From JAVBTT01 sp031556035 (GTDB lineage: Bacteria > Bacillota > Clostridia > Oscillospirales > UBA929): a stretch of 22,000 nucleotides of DNA. Positions 1 to 8,144 of this stretch are shown one piece after another (positions within the stretch are counted from its first letter, which is position 1; every line of letters starts with the position of its first letter). A program made the translations under genes and the position numbers. The DNA lies in NCBI GenBank assembly GCA_031556035.1, contig JAVBTT010000035.1:1-22000 (forward strand), read 5' to 3'. The notes under the pieces were generated by a model that had not been told where the DNA came from, did no database searches, and worked only from the letters and a program-made list of their open reading frames with translations.

Positions 1-22
1 TTCCAAACGATAGCTTTCCGCT

Positions 23-49
23 GGGGGCATAACTCTCTCTTATGCCCCC
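23..49. repeat. Perfect 10-bp inverted repeat (hairpin) left of galK
   Basis: Arms GGGGGCATAA (23-32) and TTATGCCCCC (40-49) enclose a 7-nt loop CTCTCTC, a perfect stem. It lies about 155 nt downstream of the galK stop on the minus strand. Neither strand has a clear T-run directly after the stem, so an intrinsic terminator is not well supported. It may be a factor-dependent terminator, an mRNA-stabilising stem, or part of a unit continuing beyond the left edge. The rest of 1-203 is AT-rich and shows no gene. Confidence 0.5.
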
Positions 50-203
50 TCTACTATACCACAGTACACACTTTTTCGCTGTCATCAGTGGCGGATTTTT
101 CAACTATAATCCCTGGCCCATTTTTCACTTGACAAAAACAGATGGTATGCAGGATAGGCTTACAATATCAAATTCAAAGGTATAGAATCACATCTTAGCT
201 CCA

Positions 204-1505
204 TCATACTGGACTGCAAATAACTTCTACTCCGCCAGTTGAGCGTATGGACATCACACGGCAGGAGTCTTGACCCAAAATAGTATCGACGCCTTTTTTG
301 AATTCATCGAGCATTTCTTGAGGGACATATGCCTGCACAGCCCCTGCAAAACCACCGCCGTGAACGCGGCATGAGCCGCGGCCATCCAGCGTGTGCTCAC
401 ATACCATAAGGGCAACAGCCATTTCCTGAGACAGAGTGCGCCCTGCCGGGATTACATTTTGAAGAAACCGGAATGACGAAAGACCGGACTCTCGCACAAA
501 GCGCAAAAACTCCTGGAAATCACACGCCTTTAACGCGGCCGCCTGCTTTTGTACGAGCATTTCATCCGTGAAAAAATGAGCAGCACGGAGTACGGCGCGA
601 TCTCCCGCCTCTTTTCGCAGCTTTGGAATTGAATTCCAAAAGCAATTCGGGTCAGCGTCCCGTAAAAACTCTTTTCCCAGACAGGCTGCAACTTTCCGCA
701 TCTCGGCAGGGATATCGGCATATTCAGCGGTGAGATCCGCATGGCCTGCGCCGGTGTCAATCATGCAAAGAGCGTACCCGCTATCCGCAAAAGAGAAGTC
801 AATATTTACCACAATGGGTGCAGCAGGGTCACTAAAATCAATGGAGATTATGCCGCCAACAGAACAGGCTGCCTGATCCATCAAACCGCATGGCTTGCCA
901 AAATAGTTGTTTTCGGCGTATTGCCCCATATGTGCGATTTCCATTGCGTCCAATCTTTTTTCACAAAACAGGCTGTTCAGTATATTCCCTATCAATACCT
1001 CAAAGGAAGCAGAAGAGGAAAGTCCACTTCCGGCCGGTACATAGGAAATCGTATAGGCATCAAAACCGCCGACAGGGTAACCTTTAGCCGCGACCTGCGC
1101 CGCTATGCCTCGTATCAATGCAGCGGATTGATTATGCTCCGATGCTCTGGGAGACAAGTCGCTTAAGTCAATTGTGTCTGTGGGAAATCCTTGAGAATGC
1201 ACTGTAATGACGTTTTTTCCATTTGCGCGTGCGGCAGCTATAATATCAAAAGTAACGCTGGCAGCCAGCACATGCCCATGCTGATGGTCGGTGTGATTGC
1301 CGCCAATTTCAGTGCGGCCAGGAACGCTGAACAGCAATACAGTGTCAGATGTTCCAAATTTCCGGGCAAATGAGTCCATAAGGCTTAAATAACGTTCGCG
1401 ACATTGTTCAGTTTCATTTAAAGTTATGCTGTTGTACAGGCTGTTAAACATGCCGTCATAAGCACCATGGGCTAATTGGTCTCGCTGTCTATGAAAGTCA
1501 CACAT
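204..1505 (-). CDS. galK: Galactokinase
   Basis: A 433-residue GHMP-superfamily galactokinase, which phosphorylates galactose with ATP to galactose-1-phosphate, the first committed step of the Leloir pathway, in the cytoplasm. All three hallmark motifs are visible: galactose-binding PGRTEIGGNHTDHQHG (62-77), the ATP-binding loop GSGLSSSASFE (159-169) with the GLMDQ catalytic Asp at 210, and HGGGFAG (382-388). It is longer than the roughly 380-390-residue E. coli-type enzyme because of an N-terminal extension of about 35 residues, which I recall as typical of clostridial galactokinases. The ATG at 1505 is preceded by AGGAAGGA about 12 nt upstream. It is the last gene of the operon, 32 nt after the beta-galactosidase stop, and fits as the sink for galactose released by that enzyme. 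Base composition is visibly more AT-rich than its neighbours (24 of 60 GC at 901-960). Confidence 0.96.
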   Translation of the reverse strand: MCDFHRQRDQLAHGAYDGMFNSLYNSITLNETEQCRERYLSLMDSFARKFGTSDTVLLFSVPGRTEIGGNHTDHQHGHVLAASVTFDIIAAARANGKNVITVHSQGFPTDTIDLSDLSPRASEHNQSAALIRGIAAQVAAKGYPVGGFDAYTISYVPAGSGLSSSASFEVLIGNILNSLFCEKRLDAMEIAHMGQYAENNYFGKPCGLMDQAACSVGGIISIDFSDPAAPIVVNIDFSFADSGYALCMIDTGAGHADLTAEYADIPAEMRKVAACLGKEFLRDADPNCFWNSIPKLRKEAGDRAVLRAAHFFTDEMLVQKQAAALKACDFQEFLRFVRESGLSSFRFLQNVIPAGRTLSQEMAVALMVCEHTLDGRGSCRVHGGGFAGAVQAYVPQEMLDEFKKGVDTILGQDSCRVMSIRSTGGVEVICSPV

Positions 1506-1537
1506 ACAAATGCGGCGTCCTTCCTACCCGTGGATTT

Positions 1538-3826
1538 TTATGATATGCTCCACTCGTAGACGTGTTTCAACGAAACGGCGTCTAGGCCCGCGTGCAGCCG
1601 GCCGGCCTCCTCCTTGCGTCCGGCCATGACGGACTCGACGTTTACCGTGCTGCCCTCCCGCAGGGGCGAGATGTAAAGGGTGAGCGGATGCTCCTTCAGG
1701 CGCTTCGCGTGCTCGCGCAGGCCAATCTCCCAGGGCGCGCCGTTTGCGAAGTTGTCCGAGATCATTTTGCCGTCTATGAAGGCGCTGCCAATGTCCCCGT
1801 GATAGGTTATCTGGAGCAGGGTCTGCTTCGCCTCTTCGGGGATATCTGGCATGTCGATCAGGTACCGGCTCTTGCCGACCTGCCGGATAGCGACCTCGGA
1901 GGGATAGGCGGGCTTTTCCAGAGTATACAGCGCAAACAGCCCCAACATCTCGGGCGGCTGGGTCAGCCTGCCGGCAAGCGCGCCGGCGGGATAGACCGAA
2001 ACGGACAGCCTGTTTGCGTCGTGCTCGAGGCGGATGCCCTCTTCTTCTTGGAGAACCGCCGCCTTTGTCAGGACGGCGGCTTCGCCCAGCGGCGTGTCGA
2101 CGACGTAAAACTCCTCGCTCTGCGCGCGCGTCAGGGTGACGACTGTCACGCGCAGATCCCCATAAGCCGCCGCAAAGCTTGACTCAGCCGTCGGCACGTC
2201 GACGACGCGTCCGGCTGCCCGGACGCCGTCCGAGGCGCTTGAAACGGTCACGCCTTCCGCAAAGCAATACCGTCCGCTCATGCCGTCCGGGATAAAGAAA
2301 AACGCGGTCGCCTCGCCGCCATGAAGTATGCTTGTGATGTACTGCGCCAGCGCCCAGTCGAGCGGGATTCCGCAGATTTCCAGGTTAAAGGGCAGGATGC
2401 AGTTCTCGCCCGCCGCAATATCAATCGGCCCCATTGCGACCGTCCTGCCGGGCAGCTCGATGGAGAGTTCCTCATCGCGCTTGTCGACCGTCTCGGCGTG
2501 GTCCTGATAGTTGTTGAGAAACACGAACCCCTGCCCCTGCTCGGTGGCCCGCACCGCCCAGCGGAGCGTCCGCGTGTCCTCGGGCTCAATGCTCTGCGAG
2601 TTTTCCGGGAGAAAGGTCTTTGCCCGGCAGAGAATATCGGTGCAGGCCTGCGTGAAATAGTGAAGAACGCGCAGCCTGTTGTAGCTCCGGCGAACCTGGC
2701 CGAACTCGCCCAGCGGCGCCTGATAGTCGTAAGAGAGCTTGGGGACCTGGGCCTCGTTCAGAAACTGCACGGTCTCTCCGGTGGGGTTTGTGCCGCCGTG
2801 GTACATGTAGTAGCCGAGCATGTTGCAGCCCGAGCCGAGTTTGATGTTTGCCATGGCGTCCACGCTTTCGTACGGAAGCTGAAAGCGGTAATAATAGCAG
2901 CAGGTCATGCCCCCGCCCATCTCGCAGCAGAGGTAGGGCTTGGACTCGGGCTCATAAAAGGGCTCGAAGTTGTAGGTCGCGGGCACTGCGTTGTTGTGGT
3001 TGTCCCGGTAGATGTATTCCTCGGTGGCCGGATGACTTCCGGTATGCGAGTAAAACAGCCAGGGGCGGAACGCGTAGCCGCCCCAGAGCGGCATCAGCTC
3101 CTTGGGCGTGGCGGCGCCTCCCCAGCCCGTGCAGGTGTAAAAGGGCGCGTCGATGCCGGTTTCGCGGGCCAAGTCCCTCAGCCGCAGCATATAGGTGTCG
3201 CCCTCGTCCCCATGGGAAATCCACTCGTTGGAAATCCCGGTCGTGTATTCCCAGGGCGCCGCGGAGTGCATGTATTCGTTGTCCATCTGAGCGGCGATAA
3301 TCGGGCCGCCCTGCCTGTAGTACAGTCCGTCAAGCTGCGCGTGAATCTGACAATAAAGCTTTTTTACGCAGGCCAGAAACCCGTCGTTTATGGCGCGCGG
3401 CTCGAACGGCTTCCCATACAGCCAGTCGGGGAAACCCCCGTTGCGAACCTCTCCGTGGTCAAAGGGTCCTATCCGGACGATCACATAGAGGTTGTGCCTG
3501 CGGCACAGCTCGACGAAGCGGCGGAGATTCCGCCTGCCCTCAAAGTTGAAGACGCCCTCCGCCTCCTCGTGGTGGTTCCAGAAGATGTAGGTGGAGACGA
3601 CGTTCACGCCGCCCGCTTTCATTTTGATAAGCTCGTCTTCCCAATATTCAGGAGCATATCTTGAGAAATGAAACTCACCGCTGATGCCGTAGAATGGCTT
3701 CTCGCCGACCTGCATGTAGTAGTTTGTGAAAGAGATCTGCTCGCCGTCGGGGGATTCCCCGCGGAAGTCCCTGCCGAGCTCATAGATGGACTTGGAGGGA
3801 TTGTTGAGTCGGATAACATGTCGCAT
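1538..3826 (-). CDS. GH35-type beta-galactosidase, cytoplasmic
   Basis: A 762-residue clan GH-A glycoside hydrolase with no signal peptide, so probably cytoplasmic and cleaving imported beta-galactosides to galactose. The N-terminal TIM barrel carries YGISGEFHFSRYAPEYW (46-62), GEVRNGGFPDWL (125-136), the GH35 signature region GGPIIAAQMDNEY (173-185), and a MYHGGTN motif (341-347) typical of GH35. Glu184 fits the acid/base and Glu302 in LCCEMGGG fits the nucleophile (inferred by motif position). The PROSITE-type pattern normally has ENE; here it is DNE, so it is a divergent member. The region after about 450 probably forms beta-sandwich accessory domains. The start is placed at the ATG at 3826, 10 nt after the permease stop, with AGGG about 8 nt upstream. 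A frame-open ATG at 3862 would overlap the permease and add non-conserved residues. Confidence 0.88.
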   Translation of the reverse strand: MRHVIRLNNPSKSIYELGRDFRGESPDGEQISFTNYYMQVGEKPFYGISGEFHFSRYAPEYWEDELIKMKAGGVNVVSTYIFWNHHEEAEGVFNFEGRRNLRRFVELCRRHNLYVIVRIGPFDHGEVRNGGFPDWLYGKPFEPRAINDGFLACVKKLYCQIHAQLDGLYYRQGGPIIAAQMDNEYMHSAAPWEYTTGISNEWISHGDEGDTYMLRLRDLARETGIDAPFYTCTGWGGAATPKELMPLWGGYAFRPWLFYSHTGSHPATEEYIYRDNHNNAVPATYNFEPFYEPESKPYLCCEMGGGMTCCYYYRFQLPYESVDAMANIKLGSGCNMLGYYMYHGGTNPTGETVQFLNEAQVPKLSYDYQAPLGEFGQVRRSYNRLRVLHYFTQACTDILCRAKTFLPENSQSIEPEDTRTLRWAVRATEQGQGFVFLNNYQDHAETVDKRDEELSIELPGRTVAMGPIDIAAGENCILPFNLEICGIPLDWALAQYITSILHGGEATAFFFIPDGMSGRYCFAEGVTVSSASDGVRAAGRVVDVPTAESSFAAAYGDLRVTVVTLTRAQSEEFYVVDTPLGEAAVLTKAAVLQEEEGIRLEHDANRLSVSVYPAGALAGRLTQPPEMLGLFALYTLEKPAYPSEVAIRQVGKSRYLIDMPDIPEEAKQTLLQITYHGDIGSAFIDGKMISDNFANGAPWEIGLREHAKRLKEHPLTLYISPLREGSTVNVESVMAGRKEEAGRLHAGLDAVSLKHVYEWSIS

Positions 3827-3836
3827 TGTCTTTTCC

Positions 3837-4664
3837 CTAACCCTTGACCGCGCCGGCGGCAAGGCCTTTGATAAAGTATTTGGAGCCGAAGGCGAAAATC
3901 AGCAGCAGGGGCACGATGGAGATGGTCAGGGCGGCCCCGCGCGCGCCCCAGTCCTGCGTATAGGCGGTTGCCAGCGTCTGTATGCCGATGGGTATGGTAA
4001 ACTTGGTGGCGTCGGTGAGGATCGTGCTGGGCATGAGGAAGTTGTTCCAGCTCCAGAGGAAGATCAGCATAAACAGGGTGCCCACGGCGGCGCGTATCAG
4101 CGGAATGACGATGTAGAAGAAGATGCGCATCTCGCCGCAGCCGTCAATGCGTGAGCTTTCAATCATCTCGCGCGGCACGCTCGACTTCATGTACTGCATC
4201 ATGAAAAACACGCCGTACGCGCTGGCGCCCCAGATGAAGACGAGCGGGGCGAGCGTGTTGGTGAGGTTAAGATTGCGCATCTCGATCGTATAGCCGATCA
4301 GGCCGATTTGAGAGGGCACCATCATGGTGGCCACGATGAAGGAGGTCATGAAGCCCTTCGCCCTGAACTTGTAGACATGTATGCCGAACGCCCCCATGCT
4401 GCTCACAAGGACGCACAACACGCCGGACAGGAGCGAGCTGATAAAGCTGTTCCAATAGTATTTCAGGAAGTTTCCCTTGATGATGGTCGCCATGTTGTCG
4501 AGGAAGCGCCCCCCGAAGAGGAACACGTCTCCGCGGTAAATCTCACTTGAGGTGTGCGTGGCCATGGATATAATGAAATAAAACGGGATAATAGAGACGA
4601 GGCTTATGAGGAGGAGGGGCAGCATCAGGGGCAGCGAGCGTATGATTTTTTGATGGACCGGCAT
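3837..4664 (-). CDS. ABC sugar transporter permease, MalG-type (CUT1)
   Basis: A 275-residue inner-membrane subunit of a carbohydrate-uptake-1 ABC importer. The sequence shows about six hydrophobic segments, beginning with LPLMLPLLLISLVSIIPFYF near the N-terminus. It also has the cytoplasmic EAA loop EMIESSRIDGCGEMRIFFYIVIPL that contacts the ATPase, and the C-terminal GLAAGAVKG ending typical of MalG-family permeases. A GTG (4667) directly precedes the ATG (4664). The ATG is preferred because GGAGG lies 7 nt before it, against 4 nt for the GTG. The ATG overlaps the upstream permease stop as TGATG, implying translational coupling. It pairs with the MalF-type permease to import oligosaccharides delivered by the lipoprotein encoded first in the operon. 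Confidence 0.94.
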   Translation of the reverse strand: MPVHQKIIRSLPLMLPLLLISLVSIIPFYFIISMATHTSSEIYRGDVFLFGGRFLDNMATIIKGNFLKYYWNSFISSLLSGVLCVLVSSMGAFGIHVYKFRAKGFMTSFIVATMMVPSQIGLIGYTIEMRNLNLTNTLAPLVFIWGASAYGVFFMMQYMKSSVPREMIESSRIDGCGEMRIFFYIVIPLIRAAVGTLFMLIFLWSWNNFLMPSTILTDATKFTIPIGIQTLATAYTQDWGARGAALTISIVPLLLIFAFGSKYFIKGLAAGAVKG

Positions 4665-5590
4665 CACGACTCCTCCTTCCTTTTCAACAGGCGGTTGATA
4701 ATCAGGCTGGCGATGAGGATGAGGACAAACATCGAGTAGGAGACGGCCGCGCCGTATCCGAGCTGGGTGCTTGTCTTGAAGGTCTTGTCAAAGAAGTACA
4801 TCATCGCGGTCAGGCAGCTTCTGGCCGGCCCCCCGTAGGGGCTCTGGAGGTTGCTGAAGAGCAGGTACGGCTCGTCGAAGAGCTGGAAGCCGCTGATGAC
4901 GCTCGTAATGATCAGGAAGACGATAATCGGGCGCAGCAGGGGAACGGTGATGCGGAAAAAGATCTGCACTTTATTGGCCCCATCTATGCTGGCGGCCTCG
5001 TTCACGTCGTCGGACAGCGCGGAGAGCCCGGCAAGGAAGATGAGCAGATAATAGCCCAGGTTCTTCCAAACAATCAGCAGGATCACCACCAGCCGCGCGG
5101 TCCCCGGGGCTCCGAGCCAGTTGATCCCCTCCTGCAATATTCCGGTCTGGATGAGGGCTGTGTTGATGATGCCCGTCGACCAGTCGAACATGAAGGAGAA
5201 TATGATGCCGATGGCCACCGGCGTCGTGATGTACGGCAATATGTTTACCGTCTGGAAGAATCGGCTGGATTTTCTCAGGGAGTACAGCATGACCGCGAGC
5301 AGAAGGCCCCCGGCAATCAGGACGGGAATGTAAATGACCATGAAGAGCAGCGTGTTGCCGATGGACTGGTAGAACAGTTTGTCGCTCGCAAAAAGCTTTA
5401 TGTAGTTGGCAAAGCCCACCAGCTGGCGCTTGGCAACTCCCATAAGGCTGTCCCAGTTTGTAAGACTTATGAAAAACGAATAGATGGTGGGATAGATTAC
5501 AAACGCAAAATAACAGAAGAAGAACGGCGCTGTAAACAAATAGGGCTTGAAGCGGTAGCGCCTTTCCAAAGACGAAACATGAAGGTTCAT
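4664..5590 (-). CDS. ABC sugar transporter permease, MalF-type (CUT1)
   Basis: A 308-residue inner-membrane permease of the MalF/UgpA group. It opens with a basic cytoplasmic stretch (SLERRYRFKPY), then TM1 (LFTAPFFFCYFAFVIYPTIY), and has further hydrophobic segments and the EAA loop DVNEAASIDGANKVQIFF that docks the ATP-binding subunit. The ATG at 5590 has GGGAGG about 7 nt upstream. Its TGA overlaps the next permease start, so the two subunits are translationally coupled. No ATP-binding subunit is encoded anywhere in the operon. Gram-positive CUT1 systems often share one MsmX/MsiK-type ATPase, which is the likely arrangement here (inference). Confidence 0.94.
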   Translation of the reverse strand: MNLHVSSLERRYRFKPYLFTAPFFFCYFAFVIYPTIYSFFISLTNWDSLMGVAKRQLVGFANYIKLFASDKLFYQSIGNTLLFMVIYIPVLIAGGLLLAVMLYSLRKSSRFFQTVNILPYITTPVAIGIIFSFMFDWSTGIINTALIQTGILQEGINWLGAPGTARLVVILLIVWKNLGYYLLIFLAGLSALSDDVNEAASIDGANKVQIFFRITVPLLRPIIVFLIITSVISGFQLFDEPYLLFSNLQSPYGGPARSCLTAMMYFFDKTFKTSTQLGYGAAVSYSMFVLILIASLIINRLLKRKEES

Positions 5591-5602
5591 TTATTACCTC
5601 CC

Positions 5603-5649
5603 GCGCAAGATGCGCAGCGGGCTGCGGATGGCTAATTCCGCAGCCCGCT
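5603..5649 (-). repeat. Intercistronic hairpins between binding protein and permease genes
   Basis: A perfect 13-bp stem, AGCGGGCTGCGGA (5616-5628) with TCCGCAGCCCGCT (5637-5649), has an 8-nt loop and begins 10 nt after the lipoprotein stop. A second small stem, GCGCA (5603-5607) with TGCGC (5611-5615), lies immediately next to it, just before the permease ribosome binding site. No T-run follows, so it is not a classic intrinsic terminator. The placement matches the mRNA-stabilising or attenuating stems known after binding-protein genes in sugar ABC operons, which allow excess binding protein over permease (inference). Confidence 0.7.
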
Positions 5650-5659
5650 TTCAAATTTG

Positions 5660-7045
5660 CTACTGAATTTTATAATCGGGCATCTGAATCTCCAGCTCCT
5701 CTTTGAGCAGGTCCATTGCCTTATTGGCGTCTATGGCCGGGTCGTTGATCAGGCTTGTGGTCACCAGGTTGAGCGCGTTATGTATGATGTTGTCATCCAG
5801 ATTCATGGTGCGGATGGAGATGTTGGGCACGATTTCCTCAAGGAACATCTTTCCGAGGTCCTGGTCTCCAAACCAGGAGCTCTTGAACGATTTAAGCTCC
5901 GGCGCCTCCTCGTACGGCTTCTTCGCTGATGTCATAAAGCCGATGGAGTTCAGCGCGCGTGCTCCCTCGGTGGACAGGGTGGCATATTTGACGAACGCCC
6001 ACGCGAGCTCCTTGTCCTTGCAGGTCTTCGAGATGCCAAGCGTGGTGCCGCCCCAGCTGATGTTGCCCTCGGGGGCGTTCATCAGGCCCCAGTGCCCGGC
6101 GTCCTTGCCGTCGGGATCGTTGGGCTCGATGGTGAATGGCACCGACCATGTGGCGCAGCCCGCGAATATGTGCTTGCCCTCGCCGAAGGAGGCGTACCAG
6201 GCCGGGGACCAGGCCTCCAGTTTGTCTACCACATGGTTGTCCCGGAATTTGCACGCGAGCTCAAAGCTCTTCAAAAGAGTGGCGGTGGCGTTCACCGTGT
6301 CTCCGGCGATCCAGGGGTCTGAGGTCTGGTTGCGGATAAACTGCTGCGCGTCTGAAAGCCCGGGCCACATGTACACGGTTCCGTTGCTCTTATCGTAGAC
6401 TTCCTTGCCCTTTTCCGAGAAAGACTCCCAGGTCGGGAACATCTTTTCTAGCTCGGCGGGATCGTCGGTGCCGAAGTACTCAAGGGTCAAGTCACGCCTG
6501 AAAGCGACGCCCGCGGGGGAGAGGCACTGCTCGATGCCGCACACGTCGCCGTTCTGGTTGACCATGATCGGGTGCAGATAGTCGAACACGTCGTTAATGT
6601 CGAAGTTGTAGGGGGCCTTGTCCAGCGCCTCCCACATGTCCAGCTCATAGACCTTCGCGCGCGAATCTATGATTGCCCACGCGACGTCGGGAAGCTCGGT
6701 GCCGGTGGCCAGCGCCGTCTGGTATTTTTGCAGGGAGTCGCCGTTGGCCATGGGGGTGTATTCAAACTTCACGTTTGGGTAGAGCTCGTTGAATCCCGCG
6801 GTAACGGCGTTGAAATACGGATCGTCCCAGCCCCACATGGTAAGCGTGCCGGCGTAGTCGGACGGCAAATCGCCGTACGCTCCGTCGGTCTGGTCGCCCG
6901 AATCCGGGGATGCGCCCGACGCTGTGGGGGTTGCCGACGGGCTGCCCGAGGGAGTCGCCGAATTTGAGGGCGTACCTGTGCCGCAGGCCGTGAACAGGCT
7001 CAGGATCATGGTAAGCGCTAAAATCAGATACAGTGCTCGTTTCAT
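5660..7045 (-). CDS. Extracellular sugar-binding lipoprotein of a CUT1 ABC transporter
   Basis: A 461-residue solute-binding protein anchored outside the membrane. The signal peptide MKRALYLILALTMILSLFTAC has a basic start, a hydrophobic core and a lipobox ending FTAC, making Cys21 the lipidated residue. A low-complexity S/T/P/G linker (about 22-52) tethers the binding domain, which starts near LTMWGWDDPYFNAVTAGFNE. The fold is the extracellular family-1 sugar-binding type, with features such as YPNVKFEYTP and LAWAFVKYATL. The start is set at the ATG at 7045: AAGGAGG lies 9 nt upstream and the signal peptide begins there. An in-frame ATG at 7093 would put 16 unrelated residues in front. It is first in the operon with its own promoter. 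The ligand is probably a beta-1,4-galacto-oligosaccharide, judged from the GH35, GalK and GH53 neighbours only. Confidence 0.93.
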   Translation of the reverse strand: MKRALYLILALTMILSLFTACGTGTPSNSATPSGSPSATPTASGASPDSGDQTDGAYGDLPSDYAGTLTMWGWDDPYFNAVTAGFNELYPNVKFEYTPMANGDSLQKYQTALATGTELPDVAWAIIDSRAKVYELDMWEALDKAPYNFDINDVFDYLHPIMVNQNGDVCGIEQCLSPAGVAFRRDLTLEYFGTDDPAELEKMFPTWESFSEKGKEVYDKSNGTVYMWPGLSDAQQFIRNQTSDPWIAGDTVNATATLLKSFELACKFRDNHVVDKLEAWSPAWYASFGEGKHIFAGCATWSVPFTIEPNDPDGKDAGHWGLMNAPEGNISWGGTTLGISKTCKDKELAWAFVKYATLSTEGARALNSIGFMTSAKKPYEEAPELKSFKSSWFGDQDLGKMFLEEIVPNISIRTMNLDDNIIHNALNLVTTSLINDPAIDANKAMDLLKEELEIQMPDYKIQ

Positions 7046-7054
7046 GTTTTCCTT

Positions 7055-7061
7055 CCTCCTT
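7055..7061 (-). promoter_or_regulatory. Strong ribosome binding site that fixes the lipoprotein start
   Basis: On the minus strand AAGGAGG occupies 7061-7055, followed by a 9-nt spacer to the ATG at 7045. This near-consensus Shine-Dalgarno sequence decides the start in favour of 7045 over the upstream in-frame ATG at 7093. Confidence 0.85.
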
Positions 7062-7116
7062 AAAAAGTGTTGTTCCCATATAAAGAATAACACCTAATTT
7101 GCGTTGCGCATACACC

Positions 7117-7145
7117 ACAATATATCAATATTGTACAGATTTCAA
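7117..7145 (-). promoter_or_regulatory. Probable sigma-A promoter of the galactoside uptake operon, with overlapping palindrome
   Basis: On the minus strand, -35 TTGAAA (7145-7140), a 17-nt spacer and -10 TATTGT (7122-7117) precede the lipoprotein start with an untranslated leader of about 65 nt. The -10 and spacer are covered by the inverted repeat ACAATAT-N4-ATATTGT (7117-7134). That placement suits a repressor or activator operator. The adjacent AraC-family regulator is the obvious candidate ligand-dependent factor, though AraC proteins more often use direct repeats. Confidence 0.55.
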
Positions 7146-7250
7146 AAGTGCATATACAAGTATCAGGGATATCTGCGCGGTGTCAGTCAGACTCTAAAAC
7201 AGAAGAATAGAAGATATATAGTACTTATGTTCTGCATATCTATCTGAGGT

Positions 7251-8138
7251 TCAGCCCTTTGTCTGCCTTCTGTATTCCAGCGGGGACATGCCCATGATTT
7301 TTTTGAAAATGCGGGAAAAATAGCAGGAATCGCATATGCCGTAATGCACCGCGATTTCCTTCACTTGCCGGTCGGTGAAATACAGCTCCTTGCCGGCGGC
7401 TTGGATTTTCATGCGCAAAAAATAGTCCATCGGGGAGTGGCCGGTGGACGCCTTGAAAAGGCTGTGTAGATGGGGTACGCTGAAGTTCGCCGCCCCCGCG
7501 ATCTGCTCCAGCGTCAGTTTGCGGTTCAGATTGTGCTTCATAAACTCTATAGCGTTTTGGATGGCAACGCTGCCCTTTTCGGTCAGGGGCAGATCGGCGC
7601 GTTTGGCGGCAAGATTCAGGAGGGCGCAGACGGCAAGGGCGTACTGGCAGACCGAAAAGTACTCGTCGCGCTGATAGGGGCGCTTTAATATTTCAAAGCA
7701 ACGCCTGAACAGCGATATGGCCCCGTCTACATCCACCGTCTCCGCCTTGAGCGGCTGATACTGCGAGAGTGCGCTGCTGAGCGCGGGCAGGGCGGAACCC
7801 ACAAAGTGAAACCAGTACACGCTCCACGGGTCTTCCTCGGATGCGCCGTAATAGTGCGCCGCATTGGGAGGAATCATCACGGACTGCCCCGCCGTGAGCG
7901 CGACCGGCGAGCAGCCGCCTATGCTGTAATAGCCCTCCCCGGACACGCACAGCAGCAGGATGCCCTCTTCAATCCCGTCCGGGCGCCGGCGGTAGTGATA
8001 GCGGGCGCTGGGGAAATACCCGATGTCAGTCACGCGGAAATGAGAGAACAACGGATCGTCGCAAAAGGCGTCCGTATAGTCTCTCGGCAGCACAAATAAA
8101 AACTGATTGTCAAACCCGTCCGCTTTTACCTTTTTCAT
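7251..8138 (-). CDS. AraC-family transcriptional regulator (cupin + HTH)
   Basis: A 295-residue DNA-binding regulator. The N-terminal half (about 35-150) is a cupin-like effector domain with the LTAGQSVMIPPNAAHYYG pattern seen in MsmR/RafR-type sugar regulators. The C-terminal about 90 residues form two helix-turn-helix units: KLTLEQIAGAANFSVPHLHSLFK, then VKEIAVHYGICDSCYFSRIFKK with the conserved MSPLEYRRQ ending. It lies on the same strand directly before the uptake operon and is divergent from the DUF5107 gene, so it could control both. No Shine-Dalgarno sequence precedes the ATG; instead a good promoter ends 6 nt upstream. No intrinsic terminator is evident before the next gene, so some read-through into the operon is possible. 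The effector is probably a galactose-containing sugar (inference). Confidence 0.92.
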   Translation of the reverse strand: MKKVKADGFDNQFLFVLPRDYTDAFCDDPLFSHFRVTDIGYFPSARYHYRRRPDGIEEGILLLCVSGEGYYSIGGCSPVALTAGQSVMIPPNAAHYYGASEEDPWSVYWFHFVGSALPALSSALSQYQPLKAETVDVDGAISLFRRCFEILKRPYQRDEYFSVCQYALAVCALLNLAAKRADLPLTEKGSVAIQNAIEFMKHNLNRKLTLEQIAGAANFSVPHLHSLFKASTGHSPMDYFLRMKIQAAGKELYFTDRQVKEIAVHYGICDSCYFSRIFKKIMGMSPLEYRRQTKG

Positions 8139-8144
8139 GGCTGC

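Noticed and set aside
23..49. Intrinsic terminator for galK
   Set aside because: The stem is perfect but no T-run follows on either strand and it is about 155 nt from the stop; kept only as an inverted repeat.
129..166. Perfect TTGACA with a downstream TACAAT on the plus strand
   Set aside because: The spacing is 26 nt, too long for a sigma-A promoter, and no plus-strand gene follows.
2321..3664. Open frame of 447 codons on the plus strand, antisense to the GH35 gene
   Set aside because: It is a mirror of a GC-rich coding gene with strong family motifs on the other strand; the translation has no recognisable domain.
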